The notes under the pieces: generated by a model
Told to the model about the DNA's origin: nothing
Databases searched by the model: none
What the model saw: the letters and a program-made list of their open reading frames with translations, nothing else
Translations under genes and position numbers: made by a program
Part shown: positions 1 through 8,323 of the stretch, in pieces
Numbering within the stretch: the stretch's first letter is position 1
How the letters are laid out: every line of letters starts with the position of its first letter
Assembly: GCA_016712525.1 (NCBI GenBank)
Contig: JADJQX010000008.1
Span: 558,001-622,000, forward strand
From: Myxococcales bacterium
Lineage (GTDB): Bacteria; Myxococcota_A; Polyangia; Polyangiales; Polyangiaceae
Reading direction: 5' to 3'
DNA length: 64,000 nt

Positions 1-50
1 AGAGACGATGGCAGGTCGCATCGGCGCGCACCTTAGCAGCGTCGCTCCGC

Positions 51-803
51 TCACCCGAGCCCCGCGAGAAGCGACCGGACGAGCAAGACGAGCGACGAGA
101 CCGCGAGGAGGCCGAACACGGCGACACGAAAGCGCTCGGGGGAGAGCCTCGCGTGAACACGCTCGCCCACGACGAGGCCGAGCACGACCGGCACGAGCAA
201 GACGGCCGAGTCACGCAGAGAGGGCCCCGTGAGCTTGCCGGTGGCTGCATAGGAGACGACGAGGACACCGTTCAACACGACCCACAGCGCCGACAGCGTC
301 GCGCGGAACGCGCCCTTCTCGGGCAGCGCGCGCCCTACCACCCACACGCACATCGGGCCCCCACACGCGAACATTCCATGCAGAATACCGGCAATCGTGA
401 GCGCGGCGACCTGCGCGGGGCGCCCGGGCTCCGAGGGTGCGGCAGCGGACGGGCTCGAGGCCGCTCGAAGCTCTCGCGCGGCGAGCGCGAGGACGAACGC
501 GGCGAAGACGACCTTGACGATTCCCGGGCTCGCGACACGGGCGACGAGCCCACCCGCGACCATCCCCGCCCCCATGAACGGCACGATCCTCCCGAAGAGC
601 ACGCGCTTCTCGACGAGCCGGTAGGTGCGCGCCACCATGACGAGCGAGAGGACCAGGTTCGCAGGGAGGAACCGGACGAGCACGTCGTCGACGGGGAGGA
701 GCTGCGCGCCGAGCGAGACCGAGACGACCGTGCCTCCGAAGCCCGCCGCCGCCTCGACGACGAACGCAACGAGGACGACGAGGGCGAGGGCGAGGGTCGT
801 CAT
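51..803 (-). CDS. TauE/SafE-family membrane permease
   Basis: A 250-residue integral membrane protein of the TauE/SafE (sulfite exporter / anion permease) family. The sequence is a series of long hydrophobic helices: an N-terminal segment rich in Leu/Val, then the family-type glycine-rich AAAGFGGT stretch, and a second glycine-rich repeat around CGGPMCVWV. That is the usual two-repeat arrangement of seven to eight helices. I start it at the ATG at 803 because everything upstream in frame is Arg-rich and not membrane-like. The family exports or imports small sulfur or carbon anions, but the substrate cannot be read from sequence. It is divergent from the heme lipoprotein at 891. A second paralogue sits in the sulfur island at 32 kb. 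Confidence 0.85.
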   Translation of the reverse strand: MTTLALALVVLVAFVVEAAAGFGGTVVSVSLGAQLLPVDDVLVRFLPANLVLSLVMVARTYRLVEKRVLFGRIVPFMGAGMVAGGLVARVASPGIVKVVFAAFVLALAARELRAASSPSAAAPSEPGRPAQVAALTIAGILHGMFACGGPMCVWVVGRALPEKGAFRATLSALWVVLNGVLVVSYAATGKLTGPSLRDSAVLLVPVVLGLVVGERVHARLSPERFRVAVFGLLAVSSLVLLVRSLLAGLG

Positions 804-890
804 GACGGAACGCGGCACCGTACGCGCGAGGCCCGAGAGGGGCACGTCCTCCGCGCGTCTCGATGCTACGCTCCCGCGTGGAGGCCTTGC

Positions 891-1418
891 ATGATCAAAT
901 CCATCCTTCCTTTCGCCCCGTTCGTCGCCGCCGGCATCGTGCTCGCGGCTTGCTCGAGTGATCCGGACACGACCGGTGACGGCGGAACGGCCGACTCCGG
1001 CGCCACCACGCCCGACTCCAGCACCACGCCGACCGACTCCGGAACCACCACGCCCGACTCGAGCACCCCCGCCGACGCGAGCGTCGCGCCCACGTTCACG
1101 AACGTCTACGCGAACGTGCTCCAGGGCGCCTGCACCGGATGCCACACGACCGGACATGCGACCGGGCTCGACATGAGCTCGAAGGCGACAGCCTACACGA
1201 ACCTCGTCGACAAGGCCGCTGGGCAAGGGGGCACGTCGACGAGCTGCACCGGCAAGACGCGTGTCACGGGCGGCGCGCCGGGCGCGAGCCTCCTCTTCAC
1301 GAAGATCGACCACTCGGCCGGGTGCGGCAACCCGATGCCCCTCGGCGGCGCGAAGCTACCCGCCGACAAAGCCAAGCTCGTATCGGACTGGATCGCCGCC
1401 GGCGCCCGCAACGATTGA
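891..1418 (+). CDS. Lipoprotein with single c-type heme motif
   Basis: A 175-residue predicted lipoprotein. The signal peptide ends in a lipobox (LAAC, Cys21), followed by about 45 residues of Asp/Thr/Ser/Pro linker. A compact C-terminal domain has one heme c attachment motif, CTGCH at residues 81-85, and a later NPMPLGG that would suit the distal Met ligand. It resembles the short cytochrome domains common in myxobacterial secreted lipoproteins. The expected role is periplasmic or outer-membrane electron transfer, with no partner visible next door. The start is the ATG that directly precedes the signal peptide. A strong hairpin follows the stop. Confidence 0.8.
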   Translation: MIKSILPFAPFVAAGIVLAACSSDPDTTGDGGTADSGATTPDSSTTPTDSGTTTPDSSTPADASVAPTFTNVYANVLQGACTGCHTTGHATGLDMSSKATAYTNLVDKAAGQGGTSTSCTGKTRVTGGAPGASLLFTKIDHSAGCGNPMPLGGAKLPADKAKLVSDWIAAGARND

Positions 1419-1434
1419 CCTGCGCGCCCGAGCC

Positions 1435-1466
1435 CGAGGCCCGATCGTCGGCACGGTCGGGCCTCG
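1435..1466. terminator. Perfect 10-bp hairpin between convergent genes
   Basis: The arms CGAGGCCCGA (1435-1444) and TCGGGCCTCG (1457-1466) pair perfectly around a 12-base loop. It lies between the heme lipoprotein and the convergent cyclase gene, so it could serve both strands. No U-tract follows. Confidence 0.55.
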
Positions 1467-1512
1467 CGCCGTTCACGGGCGAGCCACGCGAACCGCGCGG
1501 GCTTCGGGCGGC

Positions 1513-2754
1513 TCAGGCGGCCTTCGGCCCCTTGAGGAGGAACGTCTCCATCTCGCCCTTGCCCTTCACCTTGATGACCCCGCGAGCTTCGAGGTCGAAG
1601 CCGTCCCGGAGCTTCTCGAATGCGGCGCGTGTCACCTGGATCTCGCCGGGGGAGCCGCTCGATTCCATGCGGCTCGCCGTGTTCACGGTGTCACCCCACA
1701 AGTCGTAAATGAACTTTCTCTTGCCGATCACGCCGGCCACGACCGGCCCCGAGTGCATCCCGATGCGGAGGCGCAGGGAGTAGCCGCCTTCGCGGTTGAT
1801 GCGCTCGAGGGCGTCGCGCATGCCGAGCGCCATCGCGGCGACGCGCTCGGCGTGATCGGGCTGGGCCGACGGGAGCCCGGCGGCCACCATGTAACAGTCG
1901 CCGATGGTCTTGATCTTCTCGACCCCCAGCCGCTCGGCGAGGTCGTCGAACGCGCTGAACGTGCGGTTCAACATGTCCACGAGGGCGGCGGGTGTGAGCT
2001 TCTCCGAGAGCTCGGTGAAGCCGACGATGTCCGCGAAGAGCACGGTCACGTCCGCGAAGCCGTCGGCGATGGGCTCGCCCTTCTCCTTGAGGCGCTCGGA
2101 GATCGCGCCCGGGAGGATGTTGAGGAGGAGGCGTTCGGAGCGGGCGTGCTCCTCGGCGAGCTTGTCCTCGGCGCGCTGGGTGTCGCCCGTGAAAAGGTGC
2201 ACGATGAAGCAGAGCGTCGCGATGACGGCCAGCGCGCTCGACACGTCGAGGCCGACGAGCACACGCATCGGGATCACCTTCACGAGCTCGCTCGGCGGCG
2301 GCGCGGCCACGAGCATGTACACCGAGAAGAGCGTGCTGAGCCCCGCGAGGCCATAGCGCCCGGCGCGCTCCTTTTCGGAGAACACGAGGAACGCGACGGC
2401 CGCGAAGAGCACCATGTAGTACACGAACCCCACGCGCCCGCCGAGCAGAGCCGAGGCCACGAGCACCACGGTGTTGACCGGCACGAGCACGGCGACCTTC
2501 GCGAGCGTGAAGAGCCCCCGCTTCGACAGAAAGAGCGCCACGATCATGAAGGCGACCGCGATCACGTTCGCCAGAAGCGGGGCGAAGAAGACCCGGGCGT
2601 CCGCCACGGCATACCCCAGGGCGAAGCTCCCGCAGCTCAGCGTACCGAGCAGCGCGCTCTGGTTCGTGAGCCGGATCCGGCGCTGCTCTCCCGGCGCCTC
2701 GGTCGTTATGCCGAGGGACGACCATGTTCGAAGCAGAGAGAGCATCGCGGGCAT
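1513..2754 (-). CDS. Membrane-anchored class III adenylate cyclase
   Basis: A 413-residue protein with about six hydrophobic segments in the first 190 residues, a short linker helix, and a C-terminal class III nucleotidyl cyclase domain. The two metal-binding aspartates are in FADIVGF (about residue 240) and TIGDCYM. The purine-specifying positions read Lys in EKIKTIGD and Asp in YDLWGD, the adenylate rather than guanylate pattern, and NTASRM carries the transition-state Asn/Arg. It should make cAMP from ATP at the inner membrane. The start at 2754 is a choice between two close ATGs (2754, 2745); neither has a clear Shine-Dalgarno sequence. Neighbours do not indicate its signal. Confidence 0.88.
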   Translation of the reverse strand: MPAMLSLLRTWSSLGITTEAPGEQRRIRLTNQSALLGTLSCGSFALGYAVADARVFFAPLLANVIAVAFMIVALFLSKRGLFTLAKVAVLVPVNTVVLVASALLGGRVGFVYYMVLFAAVAFLVFSEKERAGRYGLAGLSTLFSVYMLVAAPPPSELVKVIPMRVLVGLDVSSALAVIATLCFIVHLFTGDTQRAEDKLAEEHARSERLLLNILPGAISERLKEKGEPIADGFADVTVLFADIVGFTELSEKLTPAALVDMLNRTFSAFDDLAERLGVEKIKTIGDCYMVAAGLPSAQPDHAERVAAMALGMRDALERINREGGYSLRLRIGMHSGPVVAGVIGKRKFIYDLWGDTVNTASRMESSGSPGEIQVTRAAFEKLRDGFDLEARGVIKVKGKGEMETFLLKGPKAA

Positions 2755-3054
2755 GTTCGATCGGCAAGGGGGGCGAGTCAAAGAGGCATTTTTCGGGGGC
2801 GGTGCGCGCGGCACCAAGGGCCGTTCGAAACGCCGATTCCCTCATGACCTCGCGAGCTTGGGTACAAGCCCCGCCGTCGCTCCCGCCCTCCCCTCCCCGG
2901 CCGCCCTCGTCGCACGGAGAAATCGACGAACGACGAAGGAAGATGCCGGAAAGGCGCCTCGTAGGAAGAGACCGGAATGGGACGCGGGCGGCGCTTCGGC
3001 CGGCCACGCATCCTCGGTGGTTCCTATCCTTCTTCTCTCGATGAGGTAAGTGTC
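2755..3054. other. Divergent intergenic region
   Basis: About 300 bases between the cyclase and the coiled-coil lipoprotein, transcribed outward both ways. The only clear signal is a purine-rich GAGGTAAG just before the ATG at 3055. I see no RNA gene or repeat. Confidence 0.5.
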
Positions 3055-3738
3055 ATGCGCTCCTACGTGAAGCTCGTCATGGTGTCGGTCGGCCTGGGTC
3101 TCTTCGTCGCCACGGCGACGGGCTGCGGCGGTGGCGCCGGGCAAACGAAGGTGAGCTCGGCGAAGGTGGAGCTCTCGGCGATGGACGAGCTCAAGGCGAT
3201 CCCCGAGGACCTCACGAAGGACGTCGAGGCGCTCACGAAGCCCATCGACGACGCTCAGAAGATCGCCGACGAGATCGGCGCCCTCCCCAAGAAGCACCAC
3301 ATCAGCGCCGCGGACATGGCGGCGATGAGCAAGGCCACGTTCGACAACGGCAAGGTCGAGGTCAAGGTCAACGGCGACGTGAGCGCCGAGGCGAAGGCCG
3401 AGATCGAGGCCACGCTCAAGAAGCTCTCCCTCGTGGTCGCCGAGCTCAAGGCCACGCCCGAGAAGGTCGCGGCGCTCACGAAGAAGTGCGTCTCCGCGAC
3501 GGCCCGCGTTCCGGTGCTCGCCACCGAGGTCACGTCCAAGGCGACCTTCGCGGTGTCGAACCCCTTCACGAGCGCCGAGGGCAAGGCGAAGGCGCAGGGC
3601 GAGATCTCGAGCGTGCAGAAGGTTCAGGCCGACGTGTCCAAGTCGATCAGCGACGCGCAGTCGAAGGTCACGAGCATCCCGGGGATGGCGACCGGCGCCC
3701 TCGCCAAGCTCGGCGCGTCGTTCACCTCGATGAACTGA
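3055..3738 (+). CDS. Coiled-coil lipoprotein of unknown function
   Basis: A 227-residue predicted lipoprotein. The signal peptide ends in ATATGCGG (lipobox Cys). The mature protein is almost entirely Ala/Lys/Glu/Val-rich amphipathic helix with regular heptads, including DLTKDVEAL and the QKVQADVSKSISDAQ region. The single other Cys is in TKKCVSAT. The start is the ATG at 3055, with GAGGT 5-9 bases upstream. It probably forms a helical bundle at the outer membrane or in the periplasm. I do not recognise a named family. It is monocistronic and ends at a strong terminator. Confidence 0.75.
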   Translation: MRSYVKLVMVSVGLGLFVATATGCGGGAGQTKVSSAKVELSAMDELKAIPEDLTKDVEALTKPIDDAQKIADEIGALPKKHHISAADMAAMSKATFDNGKVEVKVNGDVSAEAKAEIEATLKKLSLVVAELKATPEKVAALTKKCVSATARVPVLATEVTSKATFAVSNPFTSAEGKAKAQGEISSVQKVQADVSKSISDAQSKVTSIPGMATGALAKLGASFTSMN

Positions 3739-3774
3739 CACACACCGTCGCACGTCGACTCGCGTCAGCACGGA

Positions 3775-3804
3775 GGGCTCACGACGGAAATCGTGGGCCC
3801 TTTT
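3775..3804 (+). terminator. Intrinsic terminator
   Basis: A 10-bp stem (GGGCTCACGA with TCGTGGGCCC, one G-U pair) closes a CGGAAA loop and is followed by TTTT. It lies 36 bases after the stop of the coiled-coil lipoprotein gene and is one of the best terminators in the window. Confidence 0.85.
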
Positions 3805-3832
3805 CGTATGTTCCGCGTCGCCGCTTCGAAGG

Positions 3833-5323
3833 TCAGAGGTCGTCGACGGGGCGCGGGATGGTGCTCGTCGACGAGGAACGACCACGCTCGCCGATCGGGC
3901 CCGCGCCCCAACAGCGAACGTCCCGATCGCCGAGGACGACGCACGCGCTCGATTCGCCCACGGCGAGCAGCCGCACGCCCTGGAGATCGACCTTGGTGGG
4001 GCTGAGCTGGGAGGCGACGGGAGCAGCGACGCCCCGGGCCGTGAGCGAGCCGTCTCCGAGCACCGAGCCCGTGCTCGTACCCCAGCAGTAGACCTTGCCG
4101 CCGGCCGCGGGCTTCTGGAGCGCGCACGCGTAGCCGTCTCCGACCCCGACGTCCGCCACCTGGGCGAGGGCCGCGCCTCCGGCGATTTGCACGTCGAACG
4201 AGATGTCGGTCTGGGTGCCGCCGACCGGCTCGCGACCGGCCTGACCGACGTTGTTCTGCCCCCAGCAGCGCACGCGCTCGGCGCCCGTCACGGCGCACGC
4301 CGACGTGTCCCCGACCGCGAGGCGCGTGAGGGGAAGGACGTCGGGGACCAGCGTCTTTCTCGGCCGACCGTCGGTGACGGAGGTCGCGTTGCCGATCCCG
4401 AGCTTCCCCGAGCCGTTGTCTCCCCAGCACACCACGTTGCCGGGCTCGACGAGGGCGCAACCATGGGTGCGCCCGAGGCTCACGATGCGCGCGTTGACGA
4501 GCTGATCGACCTCGGGGAGCGGGCTCTGGAGCGCCGCGAGCACGGGGCGTGGCGTGATGGCCTCGGCCATCGGCGGGGTGCCGCGACCGAGGCCAAGGTT
4601 GTCACCACCGCTCACATAACCCCAGGTATAGACGCGGCCCAGATCGCCGATGGCGGCCGAATAGAGCGCACCAGCCGAGACGCGGCCCACACCCGACCGT
4701 TGCACGGGCCCTTTGAGCGCGCCGGCCGTGAGGGCATCCTTCACGATGCGCGCGAAGGCCGTCCGATCCTGGCTCGGAGACGAGTCGCGGGTGAAGTCCC
4801 CGAGCTGGTACTCGTTGTTGAAGCCCCAACACGCGTACGTCCCGTCGAGGAGGCGCGCACACGCGTGGCGGTACGAGGCGTGCACCTCGGCGACGCCACG
4901 CAAAAACCCACCGCCGTCCTCGGCGCGAATCGGGATGGGGCTCGGTTTGGGGGTGCTCGTCCCGCCACCTCCGGCGAGGCGGTAGTCGCCCCAGCAGCGC
5001 AAGATGCCCCCCTCGAAGACCACGCACGCCACGTTGTCGCCGACCGTGATCGACTCGACCTTGAGCCCCGCCGTCTCGCTCGCCGCGTCTCCCCCGCTGT
5101 CGACCGCGGGCACGTCTCCGTCTTCTTTGGCCGCGTCCAGGTCGGGTGCTCCGTCGGGGAGCGTCGGGACGATCGCCCCATCGGGGAGCACGGTCCCGTC
5201 GACACCTGCGTCGCTCGAGAGCTCCCCCTCGCGGAGCGCCGAGCACCCGCCGGCCAGGCCTCCGAACGAAACGAGCGAGAGCCCGACCGAAACCCACGCG
5301 AAGGAAGAGCGCACACGCGTCAT
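3833..5323 (-). CDS. RCC1-repeat lipoprotein
   Basis: A 496-residue secreted lipoprotein. The signal peptide ends in LAGGC, then there is an Asp-rich linker of about 60 residues, then six or so RCC1-like blades. The blade signature recurs as a Cys-x-V/A-L start and a CWG-x-N/G-x-x-x-x-LG end (CWGFNNEYQLG, CWGDNGSGKLG, CWGQNNVGQAG, CWGTSTGSVLG). Each blade carries two cysteines, suggesting disulfide-stapled blades in an oxidising compartment. Such seven-bladed propellers act as binding scaffolds; no ligand can be named. The start is the ATG at 5323 just before the signal peptide; the long in-frame extension upstream is not protein-like. Confidence 0.85.
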   Translation of the reverse strand: MTRVRSSFAWVSVGLSLVSFGGLAGGCSALREGELSSDAGVDGTVLPDGAIVPTLPDGAPDLDAAKEDGDVPAVDSGGDAASETAGLKVESITVGDNVACVVFEGGILRCWGDYRLAGGGGTSTPKPSPIPIRAEDGGGFLRGVAEVHASYRHACARLLDGTYACWGFNNEYQLGDFTRDSSPSQDRTAFARIVKDALTAGALKGPVQRSGVGRVSAGALYSAAIGDLGRVYTWGYVSGGDNLGLGRGTPPMAEAITPRPVLAALQSPLPEVDQLVNARIVSLGRTHGCALVEPGNVVCWGDNGSGKLGIGNATSVTDGRPRKTLVPDVLPLTRLAVGDTSACAVTGAERVRCWGQNNVGQAGREPVGGTQTDISFDVQIAGGAALAQVADVGVGDGYACALQKPAAGGKVYCWGTSTGSVLGDGSLTARGVAAPVASQLSPTKVDLQGVRLLAVGESSACVVLGDRDVRCWGAGPIGERGRSSSTSTIPRPVDDL

Positions 5324-5379
5324 GCCGTGGAACGTAGCAGACGACAGCGCCCGAGGGGCGACGAGCGCGCCCGGTAGGC

Positions 5380-5865
5380 TCACCCGGGGCGGCGGACGAT
5401 ACCGCGAATTCCCGAAAGGATACGGGCATTTCCGGGCCGTAGGAGCGGCGCGAGGGCCCCGAACGCGGCGGGCACGGACGCGGCGGGCTCGATGGCCATC
5501 GTCCACGTGAGACGCGTCCCCGAGCCGTGCGCGGAGAGGCGGAAGTCCTCGGCGAGGGCACGGAGCCACGGCCGATCGGCGCGGGTCACGCGGAACGTCG
5601 CGCGCTCGTTCTCGTCCCAGCGGTAAAACTCCTCCTCGACCTCGATCGCGCGCGCCACGCGCAGCCTGCGCACGCAGCCCGCCTCGTGGGGACGAGGGGT
5701 GAGCCACACGAGCCTGTCGATGCCGGGGAACCACGACCACATGCGGTCGCTCCCGAGCGCCTCGAAGACCGCCGGCGCAGAAGCATCCACGTCGACGTGG
5801 GCGTGGACGACGATCGGCGCGGTGTCGAAGAAGGAGTCGTCGATGGTGCGGAGCGTGTGCTTCAT
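5380..5865 (-). CDS. SRPBCC-family (polyketide cyclase/dehydrase-like) protein
   Basis: A 161-residue START/Bet v1-like protein. The usual elements are visible: a beta-strand opening (IVVHAHVDVDASAPAVFEAL), a WSWFPGIDRLVWL segment, a strand run ending in YRWDENERATFRV, and a C-terminal helix. Members bind hydrophobic small molecules or serve as cyclases; the ligand here is unknown. There is no signal peptide, so it is cytoplasmic. It is on the same strand as the gene at 5964 but about 100 bases away, so an operon is possible but not certain. Confidence 0.75.
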   Translation of the reverse strand: MKHTLRTIDDSFFDTAPIVVHAHVDVDASAPAVFEALGSDRMWSWFPGIDRLVWLTPRPHEAGCVRRLRVARAIEVEEEFYRWDENERATFRVTRADRPWLRALAEDFRLSAHGSGTRLTWTMAIEPAASVPAAFGALAPLLRPGNARILSGIRGIVRRPG

Positions 5866-5963
5866 CTCCCCACGCCCTACACCAGGCGAGGCCCGCCGTC
5901 ACGGCGAGGGAGCCCCGAGGCCGGGTCGAGGCACTCCCTCACGCAGAAGGCTCCGCGGCACGC

Positions 5964-6641
5964 TCAGCCGGTGGCTGCCGGCGCGGGCGGGGGCGCGCCG
6001 AGGCTCGCTTCGATCGCGGCGCGGAGGGCGTTTCGGAGGCCTTCACGGTCGGCGGCGATCCCCTCGGCGTAGGCCTCCCCGAGCGGGCGCGCGTGGACGC
6101 TCGCCTCGTCGTCACGTTCCTTTCGGAACGCGCCGAGGATGGCCCCGAGGACGTCCGGGCCCTTCGCGCGGAGGGCTTTCCACGCCGCGTCGCTCCCGCG
6201 CGCGAGAGGCCGGGTGTCGACCTGGGCGAGCGCCGCCTCGACCACGGGAGCGACCTTCGCCGCGCCGTGCACGAGGTAGTGCCCCTCACCGAAGACCACG
6301 TCGAGGGCGACGCTCCGCGCGTACCAGCGCCCGACGAGCTCCGTCGTCTCCTTGGCGTCGAGCACGAGGAACACGGCCTTGAAGAGCAGCTTGAGCGGGA
6401 AGAGCAACACCGCCTTGGCCGCCCCTTTCACGAAAGCGAAGAAGCCCTCGTCGGGCTCGCTCGCGAAGAGCTTGATCTCCTCTTGGGGGAGGCGGATCCC
6501 GTGGGTGCCCGCCACCGTCTCGACCATGCGCCGGGCGATCTGGCGCGAAATCACGCCGTCGAGCAAGGGCACCGGGACGAACCCGGAGAGGGCTTGGAGC
6601 ACGGCGAACGTACCGAGGAGCGGCTCGGGCGTCTTTTCCAT
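5964..6641 (-). CDS. Hypothetical protein
   Basis: A 225-residue protein that I do not recognise. It begins with a moderately hydrophobic region (LLGTFAVLQALSGFVPVPLL) and has a second hydrophobic run near residue 80 (AVLLFPLKLLFKAVFLVL) that could be membrane-associated. The C-terminal half is Ala/Arg/Glu-rich helix ending in a Pro/Ala tail. Codon positions look like the neighbours. It is divergent from sua5. Confidence 0.6.
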   Translation of the reverse strand: MEKTPEPLLGTFAVLQALSGFVPVPLLDGVISRQIARRMVETVAGTHGIRLPQEEIKLFASEPDEGFFAFVKGAAKAVLLFPLKLLFKAVFLVLDAKETTELVGRWYARSVALDVVFGEGHYLVHGAAKVAPVVEAALAQVDTRPLARGSDAAWKALRAKGPDVLGAILGAFRKERDDEASVHARPLGEAYAEGIAADREGLRNALRAAIEASLGAPPPAPAATG

Positions 6642-6765
6642 GGCTCGAGGCGTACCGAGGTCGGCCCCGCCTGTCGAGCGTCCCGTTGCGCTCGCGCTGG
6701 TGGTCTTGCCTCCCCGGACGACGGCCGGGCTCGCGCTCGCTCCCGGGGTAGACTATCGAAGACGT

Positions 6766-7764
6766 ATGGTCCCGAGAGTGCTCCCCGCCAAGGCCCCGTC
6801 CTCGATCGCCGAGGCCGTCGCGCTCTTGCGTGAAGGCGAGCTCGTCGCGTTCCCGACCGAGACGGTCTACGGGCTCGGAGGTCGCGCGCTCGACCCGGCG
6901 CACGTCGCTCGCATCTTCGCGGCCAAAGGTCGTCCGGCGTCGCATCCCCTCATCGCCCACGTGCCCTCGGCCGACGAGGCTCGCGAGCTCAGTCGCGGCG
7001 GGAGCCTCGGGGCCGCCGGTGTCGCGCTCGCCGAGGCGTTCTGGCCCGGGCCCCTCACCCTCGTCGTGGAGCGTGCGGCTCACGTGCCGCCCGAGCTCAC
7101 GGGGGGCTCCGACTCGGTCGCGCTCCGTGTTCCGCGCCACCCTGCGGCGCTCGCGCTCCTTCGTGCCCTCGGGGAGCCGCTCGCCGCCCCGAGCGCGAAC
7201 CGTTTCCAGTCGCTGAGCCCCACGCGCGCCGAGCACGTCGTCCGCTCGCTCGGAGCCGAGGTTCGCCTCGTCCTCGACGGGGGGCCGTGCCGCGAGGGGA
7301 TCGAGTCCACCGTCGTCGACGTCCGCTCGGACACTCCGCGCGTGCTCCGGCAGGGCGCGCTCTCCCTCGAGATGCTCCGCCGCGTCTGCCCTCACGCGGC
7401 CCTCGCCGAGCCGAGCGCGCCCTCGCGGGACGAGCTCCGTGCGTCGCCCGGGCTCGATCCGAAACACTACGCCCCGCGCGCACGCCTCGTCCTCGTGGAG
7501 CGCCAGGCCCTCGCCGCGGCCGTACGCCACGAAGCCGAGAGAGGCCGCCCCGTGGGCGTGCTCGTGCTCGGGCCGTTCGATGCGCGCGACGGTGTGAAGG
7601 TCGAGCGCCTCCCCGACGACGCCGAAGGGTACGCCCACGGCCTCTTCGCCGCGCTCCACCGCCTCGACGACGAAGTGGCGACCATCGTGGTCGAGCGCCT
7701 CCCCGACGACCCCGCGTTCGACGCCGTGCGCGACAGGCTCGCGCGGGCGTCCCACATCGCCTAA
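6766..7764 (+). CDS. sua5: L-threonylcarbamoyladenylate synthase, Sua5 type
   Basis: A 332-residue two-domain enzyme. The YrdC domain occupies roughly residues 1-195, with FPTETVYGLG, the KGRPASHPLI loop and SANRFQSLSPT; the Sua5 C-terminal domain follows the linker motif SPGLDPKHYAPRA. It condenses threonine, bicarbonate and ATP to threonylcarbamoyl-AMP, the first step of t6A37 modification of ANN-decoding tRNAs. The length and linker place it with Sua5 rather than the short TsaC. The start is the ATG at 6766. It stands alone and is followed by a small GGCGAA/TTCGCC palindrome. Confidence 0.92.
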   Translation: MVPRVLPAKAPSSIAEAVALLREGELVAFPTETVYGLGGRALDPAHVARIFAAKGRPASHPLIAHVPSADEARELSRGGSLGAAGVALAEAFWPGPLTLVVERAAHVPPELTGGSDSVALRVPRHPAALALLRALGEPLAAPSANRFQSLSPTRAEHVVRSLGAEVRLVLDGGPCREGIESTVVDVRSDTPRVLRQGALSLEMLRRVCPHAALAEPSAPSRDELRASPGLDPKHYAPRARLVLVERQALAAAVRHEAERGRPVGVLVLGPFDARDGVKVERLPDDAEGYAHGLFAALHRLDDEVATIVVERLPDDPAFDAVRDRLARASHIA

Positions 7765-7904
7765 AACCCGGGCGAATTTCGCCACAGTTTCGGGCATTTA
7801 CAAAATCAGGGCCGTGGGTATCGACCGGCCCCGCGGAGGCCCGCGAGCTTGCTAAGGTTCGGCGTCGAACGTGCCCCGGCGCCTGCGGGGGCCCCGGAGG
7901 TCGA

Positions 7905-8303
7905 ATGTCGCACACGCCCGTCACACCGCATGGTTTCCCGAAGCCCCGAGGTTACGCCCACGGCATCGTCGCTCAAGGGCGCACGCTGTACGTGTCGGGC
8001 CAGATCGCATGGGACGGGAACGCGCGCCTCGTCAGCGCCGACTTCGGCACCCAGTTCCTCCAGGCGCTCGACAACTTCATCGCGGTCGTCCGCGAGGCCG
8101 GCGGGGGCACCGAGCACATCGTGAAGATGCTCGTCTTCGTGACCGACCTCGACGCCTACCGCAACGCCACCCGTGAGATCGGAGAGGGCTGGCGCTCGCG
8201 CCTCGGCAAGCACTATCCGGCCATGAGCCTCGTCAAGGTCGCGGGGCTGCTCGAGCCCGGCGCCATGGTCGAGATCGAAGGCGTCGCCGTCCTCCCCGAG
8301 TAG
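7905..8303 (+). CDS. RidA/YjgF/YER057c/UK114-family protein
   Basis: A 132-residue Rid-family protein with the family core (LYVSGQIAWDG, LDNFIAVVREAGG, VEIEGVAVLPE). Canonical RidA deaminates reactive enamines/imines and uses an Arg in the motif PARSxVEV. Here the equivalent stretch reads PAMSLVKV, so that Arg is absent and classic imine deaminase activity is doubtful. The start has a good GGAGG four bases upstream. It is the first gene of a four-gene operon (20-bp gap to the crotonase), so a substrate in that pathway is likely. Confidence 0.85.
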   Translation: MSHTPVTPHGFPKPRGYAHGIVAQGRTLYVSGQIAWDGNARLVSADFGTQFLQALDNFIAVVREAGGGTEHIVKMLVFVTDLDAYRNATREIGEGWRSRLGKHYPAMSLVKVAGLLEPGAMVEIEGVAVLPE

Positions 8304-8323
8304 CCCGAGCGCGAGAGCCCACC

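Noticed and set aside
153..890. Upstream extension of the heme lipoprotein
   Set aside because: It is antisense to the TauE gene, and the lipoprotein signal peptide starts at 891.
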